A stretch of DNA of 64,000 nt. Source: Nonomuraea sediminis (lineage in GTDB: Bacteria; Actinomycetota; Actinomycetes; Streptosporangiales; Streptosporangiaceae). Each line of letters opens with the position of its first letter. The stretch's first letter is position 1. The stretch covers positions 62,001 to 126,000 of the forward strand of contig NZ_JAHDTI010000024.1 of the NCBI RefSeq assembly GCF_018531495.1, written 5' to 3'. This document shows, in pieces, positions 16,989 through 25,627 of this stretch. Under the pieces are notes generated by a model. The model had not been told where the DNA came from. It did not search any database and was given only the letters and a program-made list of their open reading frames with translations. Both the position numbers and the translations under genes were made by a program.

Positions 16989-17008
16989 CGTGGCTTTGTG
17001 AAGCCACG
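16989..17008. promoter_or_regulatory. Hairpin just upstream of the PepSY lipoprotein gene
   Basis: CGTGGCTT-tgtg-AAGCCACG is a perfect 8-bp inverted repeat with a four-base loop. It ends 15 bases before the ATG at 17024 and has no T-tract. It could be an operator or a 5'-UTR hairpin that controls translation. The rest of 16736-17023 shows no gene. Confidence 0.4.
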
Positions 17009-17023
17009 GGCAGCGTCACCGGT

Positions 17024-17632
17024 ATGAATGGTGGAAAACGAACAAAGGCCATCATTAGCGCCCTATTCGCCGGCTCGGCCCTGCTCGCGGCTGCGGCCTG
17101 TGGGAGCGCCGGCACTCAGTCCAGTGTCAGGATGGCAGCGCCCGCACGCGACGTCATCGCCGCCCTGACGACGTCGCCGAGCGACCCCGGCCAGGAAGCC
17201 GGCGACACGGCGAGCCTCGAGAAAGCGGGTGCCGCGGCCACCGATGCCGTCCAGGGCTCCACGATCCTCTCGGTCCAGGCGGAGAACGACGGCAAGATCT
17301 GGGAGATCCAGTTGGCCGGGCCCGACGGCACAGAGCATGTGCTGGAAGTGGACGCGGCAGGAAAGGCCATCTCGGAACCCCGGGTCAAGGACACCGGCTC
17401 AAGCGAGAAGGCCAGGGTCGTCGGCCTGGTCAAGGCCGCCAAGCAAACCTTCAAGGACGCGGTGGAGAAGGTGTCCGCCGCGGTGCCGCAGGGCGAGATC
17501 ACCCACATCAGCCTGGACAGGTACAACGACAACGCCCTGGTCTGGGACGCCGACGTCATGGGCCCCGGCGAGACCTGGCACGGGGTCAAGGTCAACGCCG
17601 AGGACGGCACCGTGACCAAGACCGGGGGCTGA
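17024..17632 (+). CDS. PepSY domain lipoprotein
   Basis: A 202-residue exported protein. The N-terminus has Lys/Arg, a hydrophobic stretch and a lipobox-like 'LLAAAACG' with the lipidated Cys at about 26, so it should be anchored outside the membrane. Two PepSY domains follow, at about 65-120 ('ILSVQAENDGKIWEIQLAG') and 135-200 ('ITHISLDRYNDNALVWDADV'). PepSY domains are thought to inhibit proteases or act in envelope signalling. A hairpin precedes the start and a strong terminator follows at 17651, so it is probably monocistronic. Confidence 0.85.
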   Translation: MNGGKRTKAIISALFAGSALLAAAACGSAGTQSSVRMAAPARDVIAALTTSPSDPGQEAGDTASLEKAGAAATDAVQGSTILSVQAENDGKIWEIQLAGPDGTEHVLEVDAAGKAISEPRVKDTGSSEKARVVGLVKAAKQTFKDAVEKVSAAVPQGEITHISLDRYNDNALVWDADVMGPGETWHGVKVNAEDGTVTKTGG

Positions 17633-17650
17633 GCTCGCGTTCGCTGCTGT

Positions 17651-17678
17651 GGACCTGCGGCTTCTCAGCCGCAGGTCC
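17651..17678 (+). terminator. Strong hairpin after the PepSY gene
   Basis: GGACCTGCGGCT and AGCCGCAGGTCC form a perfect 12-bp stem with a TCTC loop, 18 bases after the stop at 17632. Only two T's follow, which is common for actinomycete terminators. A weaker CGCCTGCAGGCG palindrome lies directly after it. Confidence 0.75.
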
Positions 17679-17896
17679 TTCGCCTGCAGGCGTCATCATG
17701 GGGTGGTCCCCAACCATCCTGACCGCCCGGCCGGTTCTGCGCGTCCGCGCGGGAGGAACCGGCGCGCTCTGTGGCGACCGTCCACCAGCGGGTGCGAACG
17801 CTGGGTCGCGGCGACCGGCGGGCGAGGGCGTTCCTTGGGGCTCTTGTTCTCCAGCGGCGTGACAACTCCAGGGTAATGATCTGCGTCTAACCGGCC

Positions 17897-20800
17897 GTGG
17901 AATCGCTGAGCTCGGGGGATCCGCAGCACATCGGTGAGTACTGGCTGGCAGGACGGCTCGGCTCGGGCGGTCAGGGCGTCGTTTACGACGCGTACGACGC
18001 CGACGGCCGCCGGGTGGCGCTCAAGATGCTTCACGCGACCGGCAATGACGGCAGCCGCGACCGCTTCGCCAAGGAGGCGACGGCCGCCGGCAGGGTGGCG
18101 TCGTTCTGCACGGCCAAGGTGCTGGCCTCCGACCTGGAGGCGCCCAGGCCGTACATCGTGTCGGAGTACGTGGCGGGGCCGAGCCTGGGACAGGCGGTGC
18201 GCGACGGACGCAGGTTCACCGGTGACGACCTGCACCGGCTGGCGACGGCCGTCGCGACCGCGCTGACGGCGATCCACGAGGCGGGCGTCATCCACCGCGA
18301 CCTCAAACCCGGCAACGTCCTGCTCGGCCCCGACGGCCCGCGAGTGATCGACTTCGGCATCGCGCGGACCCTCGACATGTCGCTGACCAGGACCGGCGAG
18401 GTGTCGGGCACGCCCAGCTACATGGCGCCCGAGGTGTTCACCGGTCAGCGGGCGGGCGCTCCCGCGGACGTGTTCGCGTGGGGCGCGATCATGGTCTTCG
18501 CCGCCACAGGACAGGACCCGTTCGAGGCCGACAACCTGGGCGGCGTCATGCACCGGGTGCTGTCGCAGCAGCCCGACCTCGGCGCGCTGCCGCCCGGTTT
18601 GGCCGCGCTGGTCTCGGTCGCGCTGCGCAAGGACCCCGCGACCAGGCCGTCCTCCCGCGACCTGCTGCTCGCGCTGGTCAGCGGCGACGCCGCCGACACC
18701 CGGGGACTCCTGGCCCAGGGCAGCCGCGACGCCGAGGGCGTACGCGGGCAGGGCGATGGCGACCCGGCGCTCGGCACCATCGCCGAGGACGCCTACACCG
18801 CGCTCGGCCCCCAGGAGCGTGACCTGGCCGCCGAGGTGTTCCTGCGCCTGGTCGCCGTCGACGAGCACGGCCATGAGACCGGCAGGTCGGCCTCCCACGA
18901 CGAGCTGTTCGACGGACGTTCCGAGCCCGAGGCCGCCGCTGTCCGGCGCGTCCTGCGCGCGTTCGCGTACGTGGTCACCGTGGAGAACGAGTCGGTCGCG
19001 CTGTCGCGTCCTGCGCTGCTGCGCGCCTGGCCGCGCTTACGCAGGTGGGTGGACACCGACCGCGACGGGCTCGCCGTACTGGGGCAGATCACCAGAGCGG
19101 CGCGGCACTGGACCGAGCACGGCAGGCGCGACGGCGACCTGCTGCAGGGCAGCCGGCTGGAACAGGCGCTCAGCTGGGCCGCCACCGGCCGCCGCCACGT
19201 GACGCTCACCCCGCGCGAGCGCGACTTCCTCCAGGCGGGCACAGCGCTGACCAGGAAACGCAGCAGGCGCAGGACCCTGACCACCACGGCGCTGGCAGGA
19301 CTGCTGGTGGTGTCGCTGGTAGCGGGCGGGCTGGCGCTGTGGCAGCGCCAGGAGGCGACGGGGCAGCGGGACGTTCTCACCGCCAAGCAGGTGGCCGCGG
19401 AGGCGGACCGGATGCGCACCATCGACCCGGGCCTGGCCATGCTGCTCAGCGTGGCCGCCTGGCGCGTCTCCCCGCAGAGCGAGGCCCGCTCCGCGCTGAC
19501 GGCCTCGTTCCAGCAGCACGAAACCGCCGTCTTCCGCGACCCGCCGGTCAAGGGCGTGGCCAGCAGGGCGCTCAGCCGCGACGGTCACACGCTGGTCAGC
19601 GTCAGCGAGGGAGGCGTCAACGTGTACGACGTCCGCACCCACAGGCGCACGGGCGGCTGGCAGGGGCTGGGGCTGAGCGGGGGCATGCGTCAGGACCCGG
19701 TGCTGAGCAGGACCGGCCGGCTCCTCATGCTGGCCACGTACGAGGAACTCGGCGTCTGGAACCTCGCCACCGGCAAGCGGCTGCTCAAGTGGAGTTTCCC
19801 GCCCGGCACCACGGACATGCACGTCACCATGGGCGAGGACGAGGCCACTCTCGCCGTCAGCTACGACAGCAGCCTCGATCACCTGGTGGACATCCGCACA
19901 GGCAGGACGTTCGGCAAGGGCGTCAACCTGCCCAGCCGAGAACCGCTGATCGACCAGACCGGCCGGCACCTGGTGCTTCCCGACGGCGGCTTCGCCGTGC
20001 GCGCCCTGCCCGGCCTGACCCCGGAGCCGCGCTACTCCCGCTGTGGCAAGTCCCACCCGGTCGCCGCGTTCTCGCCCGACGGCGCCACCCTGGCATGCGC
20101 GGGCAGCAACGTGGTGCTGGTGGATGCGGCCACCGGACGACCCCGCGACACGGGCGAATGGACCTGCGACGTCTGCGGCGACTCCTCCTTCTCGCAGCTC
20201 CGCTTCAGCCCCGACGGCCGCTACCTCGCCGCGTTCAACACGCGGAACATCCAGGTCTGGAAGGTCGCCGACCACGGGTACGGCCTGCTCTCCTACCAGG
20301 CGGAGGGTCAGCTGACCGACGTCAGGTTCGACGGCACGACGCTTCGCTACCTGGTGGACGACGGCGTCATCAGCGTCGACCTCGCCCCGCGGGCGGCCTC
20401 GACCAAGGTAGGAGGCAATGCCGTCCTCAGCCCCGGCAGCCAGTGGGCCGCGATCGGGGGCTTCGAAGCCAAACACGTCCGGCTGTGGGACGTGCGCGGG
20501 CACAAGGAGGTCGCCCGCTTCTCCCTCCAGGGCTACAGCGCATCCCAGCTGCTGGCCTTCGACCCGCCGGGCAGGCGGCTCGTCATCGGGCAGGATTCGG
20601 GCCGGATCGAGCTGATCGACGTCGGCACCCGCAAACGGGTCTGGTCGATCCTCTCGCCGCACGCCGACACCCAGCTGCCGTCACGGGTCGAGTTCAGCCC
20701 CGACGGCCGGACCATCGCGCTTGCTCTTGGCCCACGCGGCCAAGTCGACGAGTACTGGCTGGCGGTGCTCGACGCCGCCACCGGCCGCGTCCTGCACGCC

Positions 20801-21373
20801 AACCGCACGATCGGCGATGGCGGCCCGTACCTGCCCGACGGCAAGCGGCTCGCCACCGGCTCCGGCAGGTTCGTGGACGTCGCCACCGGCAAGCCGGTCG
20901 GGACGGGCTACGACACGTCCTGGCTCGGAGGCGCGGGCGTCGCCCTGAGCAGCCGCGGCCTCATGGCCATCGCCTACGACGAGATGGGACGCATCTCGCT
21001 CTGGGACCCCACCGGGCCGACGGCGGTGCGGCCCATGCTGGCCAGATCGGGCGGCGGGAACGGCGCGCTGGTCTTCTCACCGGGCGGCGACCTGCTCGCG
21101 ACGGGCGGCGGGGGCGGTGTCCAGCTCTGGGACCCCGTCAACAGGCGGCGGATCGGCGGCTCCTTCGCCACCCAGACGATCCAGGACACCGACTCGCTGA
21201 CCTTCAGCGCCGACGGAACCCAGCTGTACTACTCGGCCGACGGCGCCATCCTGGAGTTCCCCGTCGGGCCGGAGCAGGTCGCGGCGGCGGTGTGCCGGCG
21301 CGTCGGCCACGGGCTGAGCGAGTCCGACTGGAACCGCTACCTGAAGGACGTTCCATACCGAAAGGTCTGCTAG
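17897..21373 (+). CDS. Ser/Thr protein kinase with STAND-like middle region and WD40 propeller
   Basis: A 1158-residue membrane kinase. The N-terminal PknB-type kinase (about 13-265) is complete: 'LGSGGQGVV' (21-29), K43, 'HRDLKPGN' (133-140), 'DFG' (152-154) and 'GTPSYMAPE' (171-179). Residues 290-450 resemble the region before the propeller in nSTAND NTPases ('RPALLRAWPRLRRWVDTDRD', 'LTPRERDFLQAG'), but no P-loop is present. A TM helix at 461-482 follows a basic stretch and leads to a 'LAMLLSVAAWR' segment and a WD40-like propeller of about 600 residues outside. GTG start at 17897. It stands alone between terminator-like sequences; its ligand is unknown. Confidence 0.92.
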   Translation: MESLSSGDPQHIGEYWLAGRLGSGGQGVVYDAYDADGRRVALKMLHATGNDGSRDRFAKEATAAGRVASFCTAKVLASDLEAPRPYIVSEYVAGPSLGQAVRDGRRFTGDDLHRLATAVATALTAIHEAGVIHRDLKPGNVLLGPDGPRVIDFGIARTLDMSLTRTGEVSGTPSYMAPEVFTGQRAGAPADVFAWGAIMVFAATGQDPFEADNLGGVMHRVLSQQPDLGALPPGLAALVSVALRKDPATRPSSRDLLLALVSGDAADTRGLLAQGSRDAEGVRGQGDGDPALGTIAEDAYTALGPQERDLAAEVFLRLVAVDEHGHETGRSASHDELFDGRSEPEAAAVRRVLRAFAYVVTVENESVALSRPALLRAWPRLRRWVDTDRDGLAVLGQITRAARHWTEHGRRDGDLLQGSRLEQALSWAATGRRHVTLTPRERDFLQAGTALTRKRSRRRTLTTTALAGLLVVSLVAGGLALWQRQEATGQRDVLTAKQVAAEADRMRTIDPGLAMLLSVAAWRVSPQSEARSALTASFQQHETAVFRDPPVKGVASRALSRDGHTLVSVSEGGVNVYDVRTHRRTGGWQGLGLSGGMRQDPVLSRTGRLLMLATYEELGVWNLATGKRLLKWSFPPGTTDMHVTMGEDEATLAVSYDSSLDHLVDIRTGRTFGKGVNLPSREPLIDQTGRHLVLPDGGFAVRALPGLTPEPRYSRCGKSHPVAAFSPDGATLACAGSNVVLVDAATGRPRDTGEWTCDVCGDSSFSQLRFSPDGRYLAAFNTRNIQVWKVADHGYGLLSYQAEGQLTDVRFDGTTLRYLVDDGVISVDLAPRAASTKVGGNAVLSPGSQWAAIGGFEAKHVRLWDVRGHKEVARFSLQGYSASQLLAFDPPGRRLVIGQDSGRIELIDVGTRKRVWSILSPHADTQLPSRVEFSPDGRTIALALGPRGQVDEYWLAVLDAATGRVLHANRTIGDGGPYLPDGKRLATGSGRFVDVATGKPVGTGYDTSWLGGAGVALSSRGLMAIAYDEMGRISLWDPTGPTAVRPMLARSGGGNGALVFSPGGDLLATGGGGGVQLWDPVNRRRIGGSFATQTIQDTDSLTFSADGTQLYYSADGAILEFPVGPEQVAAAVCRRVGHGLSESDWNRYLKDVPYRKVC

Positions 21374-21777
21374 CGGTAGCCCGCTGAATCAAGGTGTAAG
21401 GCCCTGGCCTGCGATGAGCCGCGCTGTCGCCCATTTGGCTGTGGTCGAGCTCGTAGTCATCGCCTGGGGCATAGCGGCTCCAGAGGCTGCCGGCGGCAGT
21501 AGCGATGCGGCTGGTCTGCTGCCAGGGCCGCCGTGATGCGCTTATGTGCGGAGTCGACCAGCGCTTGTCAAGATGCTGAGGATATTGCCGAAGCGCCCTG
21601 TACATAGCCTCCTTGAGTGCTCTTGTTGCGCTCTCATCCTGGCGTTTGGATCTAGGGGGCCTCTTTGGCGGCTTTCGGGCGTGTCATCCGTGCCGCCGCC
21701 TGTCGTGCCCGGCCTGGTTCTCCCGTAGTGGGCAGGTCTTCGGCCTGCGTCGTTGTCCAAGAAAAGGAGTCGTGACC
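21374..21777. other. Gap without a supported gene
   Basis: No gene is called. The minus strand from about 21605 to 21405 reads an information-rich stretch ('GSLWSRYAPGDDYELDHSQM') that may be a remnant of an unrecognised protein. A GAAAAGGAG ribosome-binding site at the right end serves the next gene. Confidence 0.3.
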
Positions 21778-22230
21778 TTGACTGCGCTGACCTACACCAT
21801 CCTCACTGACCCGGCGACCCTGGAGGCGTCAGCGGCCTGGCGGAAAGCCACGTCCAAGGGGACGGTGTATCTGGTCGTCACCAACCCTGGAAGGGCGGTG
21901 GACTGGTCCCAGATCGAGGTGAATGTGCCCTTGGGCAACGACGCCGGCGACCTCACCCCGGACAGCACGATCAATGTCAGGGGCGAGTACGTCGATCCGG
22001 TGACGGGCCGCGAAGAGGTGAATATCCAGTGGCAGGGCAACGGTAGTTTCCGGATCACCCCTCAGGTCGGTTTCACGGCCCGGTTCGACCTCGCCGGACA
22101 CATGGTGCTGACACTGGAGGACTTCACCGTCGCCGCCATGGCCGGAGTGGCCGTGCTGACGGTGACCGAGATCACCCGGGACAAACGTGGGGGTCGCATC
22201 AACCTCACGGCGGTACCGCTCGTCGTCTAG
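21778..22230 (+). CDS. Hypothetical beta-rich protein
   Basis: A 150-residue protein of unknown family. It is rich in beta-strand patterns ('GTVYLVVTNPGRAVDWSQIE', 'VGFTARFDLAGHMVLTLEDF'), with no signal peptide, membrane segment or cysteine. It may be an immunoglobulin-like sandwich, judging only by alternating hydrophobics. AAGGAG at 21764-21769 is eight bases from the TTG at 21778 but only two from the in-frame GTG at 21772, so I prefer TTG. It lies between the kinase gene and tRNA-fMet; neither neighbour hints at a role. Confidence 0.65.
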   Translation: MTALTYTILTDPATLEASAAWRKATSKGTVYLVVTNPGRAVDWSQIEVNVPLGNDAGDLTPDSTINVRGEYVDPVTGREEVNIQWQGNGSFRITPQVGFTARFDLAGHMVLTLEDFTVAAMAGVAVLTVTEITRDKRGGRINLTAVPLVV

Positions 22231-22301
22231 CGGCCAAGCACACCGCCAGAAGTAGGGATCGAGTCCCGCCCGTCAGGGCAGGTGGGAGCCCTGGCGTAGA
22301 C

Positions 22302-22324
22302 GCCGGTTCGAATCCGGTCGAGAG
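22302..22324 (+). other. tRNA-like T-arm fragment
   Basis: GCCGG-TTCGAAT-CCGGT is a perfect tRNA T-arm with the invariant loop, followed by seven bases and a possible acceptor end. The matching 5' acceptor strand and an anticodon arm are not visible upstream, so this looks like a 3' tRNA scar about 60 bp before tRNA-fMet, not a functional tRNA. Confidence 0.3.
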
Positions 22325-22381
22325 CTCAGATGAACATCATGCTCTCCGCACTTCAATGTTCCGATAGTCTTATGTCTGCGA

Positions 22382-22456
<75 letters not shown>

Positions 22457-22479
22457 AAATGTGATGTCGCGAGACATCG

Positions 22480-22511
22480 GAAACCCTCGAACCTACGGGT
22501 TCGGGGGTTTC
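22480..22511 (+). terminator. Terminator after tRNA-fMet
   Basis: GAAACCC-T-CGAACC pairs with GGTTCG-G-GGGTTTC around a TACG loop (14 pairs, one G-T), followed by TTGTTGTTT. It lies 25 bases after the tRNA. A small GATGTC-gcga-GACATC hairpin is between them. Confidence 0.75.
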
Positions 22512-22514
22512 TTG

Positions 22515-22691
22515 TTGTTTGGGTTGGTAGTCGCGGGTGGGGTCGATGGTCAGCTCGCGGAGGAGTTCTCCGGTGACAGCGTCGACGATGCGGACGTGTA
22601 GGTCGGCGACCAGGAGGATGATATTCGGCACTCGCAGGTTCACCTCCAGGTTCGCCTCGGTCGGTCGCGCCCCCGCATGCTTATCTGACAA
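22515..22691 (-). mobile_element. IS481-type transposase C-terminal remnant
   Basis: The minus strand reads 'LLVADLHVRIVDAVTGELLR' and then 'ELTIDPTRDYQP'. This is the common C-terminal tail of actinobacterial IS481-group integrase-core transposases. The catalytic core is missing. The fragment ends at the tRNA-fMet terminator. Confidence 0.65.
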
Positions 22692-22733
22692 CGCCCTGCC
22701 CCCGAGTTCATGGTCGCACCCTGCCCGGATGGA

Positions 22734-23948
22734 TCAGTCCCCGGGCGATGGGACGCGATCAGGCACCTGGCCGGCGGCTGAGCGCACCGTGCCCGCGCCG
22801 GCCACCAGCGCGACGATCGTCTGGCCGGCCGCGGCCACGCACATCAACAGGATCGGTGCTTGCCAGCCGGAGCTCACCGTGTGCAGCAGCCCGAAAACCA
22901 CCGGCCCCGCGGCGGCCACCAGGTAACCGATCGACTGCGCCATCGCCGACAACGCGCCCGCTACGCTCGCGTCTTGTGCGCGCAGGCTGATGAAGGCCAA
23001 CGCGAGCACGAGGCAGGCTCCGCCGCCCAACCCGAGGACAACACTCCACAGCAACGCCAATCCCGGCGCCACGAAGAGTCCAAGGTAGCCGAGGAGCATG
23101 ACTGCCGAGCAGATCGCCGCCAGCACGCGCTGGTTACGCGCCCACCGCATCGCGCCGGGCACCGCCAGGCTGGTCAGCACCGCGACCGCCTGGAACAGGA
23201 ACAGCAGCCATCCCGCGGTGGCCGCATTCATGCCGTTGTCCTGGAAAACCTGAGGCAACCACGTCACGACGACATAGAAGCCCAGCGACTGCAATCCCAT
23301 GAACGCCGTGACCGCCCACGCCAGCCCGGAACCCCACGGCAACCGGTGTCCGCGAATCGCCTGTGCGGCACGCCGCGGAGCCCGCATTTGAGGAAGCCAC
23401 AGCAGGACAGCCACCAGCGCGAACAAGACCCAGCAACCCAACGCGGTATACCAACCGCCGGGGGCGACCTCACTGATCGGCACCGCCACCCCGGTCGCCA
23501 CTGCGGCGACACCGCCCATCACCGTGGCATAGGCGCTGGTCAGCAGTCCCACCTTGGTGGGGAAATCGCGCTTTATGAGGCTCGGCAGCAGCACGTTGCC
23601 CACGGCGATGCCCGCCCCGATCAGCACGGTTCCCGCGAACAGGCCGACTGCCGTCGGCACCCACCGGAGCGCGATCCCCAGCGTCAGCACCAGGAGCGCG
23701 CCCCCAAGGAGCTGCTCGGCTCCCCACCGCGCGGCCAGGTGAGGCACCAGCGGGGACAGCACCGCGAACGTCAGCAATGGCAGTGTGTTCAGCAGGCCCG
23801 CCACGGCCGGGGACAAACCCAGATCAGCCTGCACGTGATCCAACAAAGGCCCGACGCCGGTCAGACTCGCCCGCAGGTTCGCTGCCACCACAAGCAGCCC
23901 CCATGCCAGCAACGCCTGACCGGAACGCCGCGTCGACGTATTCTCCAT
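22734..23948 (-). CDS. MFS transporter, CynX/NimT family
   Basis: A 404-residue, 12-helix major facilitator. The N-terminus 'LRASLTGVGPLLDHVQADLG' and the 'GNVLLPSLIKRDFPTKVGLL' segment are hallmarks of the CynX/NimT (cyanate/nitroimidazole) branch, which exports or imports small anions and drugs. The ATG at 23948 is preferred; a TTG at 23963 would add five residues. It is divergent from the MmyB-type regulator gene at 24061, which probably controls it. The substrate cannot be predicted. Confidence 0.9.
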   Translation of the reverse strand: MENTSTRRSGQALLAWGLLVVAANLRASLTGVGPLLDHVQADLGLSPAVAGLLNTLPLLTFAVLSPLVPHLAARWGAEQLLGGALLVLTLGIALRWVPTAVGLFAGTVLIGAGIAVGNVLLPSLIKRDFPTKVGLLTSAYATVMGGVAAVATGVAVPISEVAPGGWYTALGCWVLFALVAVLLWLPQMRAPRRAAQAIRGHRLPWGSGLAWAVTAFMGLQSLGFYVVVTWLPQVFQDNGMNAATAGWLLFLFQAVAVLTSLAVPGAMRWARNQRVLAAICSAVMLLGYLGLFVAPGLALLWSVVLGLGGGACLVLALAFISLRAQDASVAGALSAMAQSIGYLVAAAGPVVFGLLHTVSSGWQAPILLMCVAAAGQTIVALVAGAGTVRSAAGQVPDRVPSPGD

Positions 23949-23998
23949 GCACACCACGATCAAGCCGCGCCGTGGCCGAAGCCAGGCCGTGTTCAGGC

Positions 23999-24015
23999 TG
24001 GCCCCCGGAGGGCCA
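23999..24015. promoter_or_regulatory. Inverted repeat between the MFS and MmyB-type genes
   Basis: TGGCCC-ccgga-GGGCCA is a 6-5-6 inverted repeat in the 112-bp divergent region. It is GC-rich and could arise by chance, but it is well placed to be the regulator's operator. Confidence 0.25.
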
Positions 24016-24060
24016 CCCTCCGCACTGTGCGATCAATGGGCGGCTCGGTACCCTATCGAC

Positions 24061-24897
24061 GTGGGGACGCCACTGGGGAATTTCATCCGGGCCAGGCGCG
24101 ACAGCATCCAGCCGGAATCCTGTGGACTGCCGGACCGCGGCCGACGCCGGTCACCGGGTCTGCGCCGACAGGACCTCGCCACGTGGGCCGGCATCAGCGT
24201 CGAATACCTCACCCGCATCGAGCAGGGCCGTGACCGCAATCCATCGCCGGGGATCATCAACGCCCTCGCCGACGCGCTCCGCCTCAGCCCTTCGGAGCGC
24301 AACCACCTGCGCTACCTCGCGAAGATCACCGGCGACGAATGCTCCGTCCACATCCGGCCTGTGCCACCGTCCCGACGCGTGCAACCGTCTGTCCTGCAGA
24401 CACTCCGCCTCCTCGAACCCGGCGTCGCCATCGTGACCAACCGGCTGGGCGACGTCCTCGCCCACACCAGCAGCTATCAGTTGGTCACCAGCGGAACCGG
24501 ACTGCTCGACGCCGCCCATCCGAACCTCAACCGCTACCTGTTCACCGACCCCCGCGCCCGGACGTTCTTCGTCGACTGGGACGACATAGCGGACGAGCAG
24601 GCCTTCGACCTGTGGCAGGCGCCATCCCTGGAGAATCTCGAGTGGCTCACCGCGGAGCTCGCACCCATCGCGGGGCCCGACTTCACCTGCCGCCTGAAGC
24701 GTCATGTGGTGCCGCGACGTGGCATTCTCCGGCTCAACCACCCGGCCGGGCACCAACTTCGACTGCTTCGTCAGACGCTCGAACTGCTCACGGAGGCCCA
24801 ACAACTCGTCGTCTTTCTCCCGGTCGACAACCAGACGGCCGAGGCCATCGACCAACTCCGGCGCCAATCCCGCGGCCGGCTCCGGTCCATCTCGTGA
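24061..24897 (+). CDS. XRE family regulator with MmyB-like ligand-binding domain
   Basis: A 278-residue regulator. The XRE helix-turn-helix is at about 35-95 ('RRQDLATWAGISVEYLTRIE', 'NALADALRLSPSERNHLRYL'). A MmyB-like sensor domain follows ('VAIVTNRLGDVLAHTSSYQL', 'LFTDPRARTFFVDWDDIA'). In Streptomyces, MmyB-type proteins bind a small molecule and often regulate an adjacent, divergent transporter or reductase gene. GTG start at 24061. There is no ribosome-binding site; TACCCT ends about nine bases upstream, so a leaderless transcript is likely. It is divergent from the MFS gene. Confidence 0.88.
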   Translation: MGTPLGNFIRARRDSIQPESCGLPDRGRRRSPGLRRQDLATWAGISVEYLTRIEQGRDRNPSPGIINALADALRLSPSERNHLRYLAKITGDECSVHIRPVPPSRRVQPSVLQTLRLLEPGVAIVTNRLGDVLAHTSSYQLVTSGTGLLDAAHPNLNRYLFTDPRARTFFVDWDDIADEQAFDLWQAPSLENLEWLTAELAPIAGPDFTCRLKRHVVPRRGILRLNHPAGHQLRLLRQTLELLTEAQQLVVFLPVDNQTAEAIDQLRRQSRGRLRSIS

Positions 24898-25627
24898 CAC
24901 ATCGCGAGCTTGGCACTCTCCCACACGAAGAAGTAGGCGCCATGGTGCGTCCGTAGGATCCCGCCGTACTCGTACGCCACGGAACGCACCGTCAGGATCC
25001 GGCACGGTGTGACACCGAAAGGCGCACGATGAGGTACGAACTGTCACTGAGCCCCACAGTGCGGCACTAAAAGATCTTGCTGTCTACGGCTGATGCCGAT
25101 CGTTGGCGTGTGTCTCTCCCCAATGCGTCCCACGGCTCTGGGCCGGCTTCGGATCATCGGTTGGGATCATCCTCGCTGAGTGCTGGGTATGCGGCGCTTG
25201 ACGGCCTCGGCAGAGCCCCGTGGCGCCCGAGCGGGGGCAGCGGCCGCTTCCATGAAGGCGACGAGATGGACCTGCCTGCCGTTTTTCGTTCGGGCGTGCG
25301 TGAATCCGGCGAACTCGAAGTCGGTCAGGCGAGGATCGGCTGCTCCCTCGGCCCGCACCAGGACGTTTGTTGGCTTTCGGATCCCCGTTGCTCAACGCCA
25401 GGAACGGCCCGGCTCGACCAGCGCGCCGTTGGCGTGGCCGAGCATGACGTTGTCGATCTCGGCGGTCTCGAAGGCCGGGTTGCGGCATATCCGATCCCCG
25501 CCGAACCCGCGACGCGACAGCTCTCGCCCGGGCCGTACCCCCCGTGACCTGCGCCTTTCACGGCGACTCGAAGCCGTGTCAGAGCGATGTCAGGTCCGTG
25601 TAGGTTCGCGGGGCGACGATTCTCGGC
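24898..25627. other. 730-bp region without a supported gene
   Basis: No ORF here has clean coding character. Two minus-strand stretches look like protein remnants: 'VAYEYGGILRTHHGAYFFVW' near 24980-24915, and 'DFEFAGFTHARTKNGRQVHL' near 25330-25260, preceded in a broken frame by 'EIDNVMLGHANGALVEPG'. I recognise neither. The region looks like decayed genes. Confidence 0.35.

Noticed and set aside
22302..22324. A second functional tRNA upstream of tRNA-fMet
   Set aside because: Only the T-arm and part of an acceptor end are visible; no 5' acceptor strand, D-arm or anticodon arm can be drawn.
24898..25627. Several 130-156-codon open frames on both strands
   Set aside because: None has a ribosome-binding site, consistent codon bias or a recognisable domain, and they overlap one another in conflicting frames.
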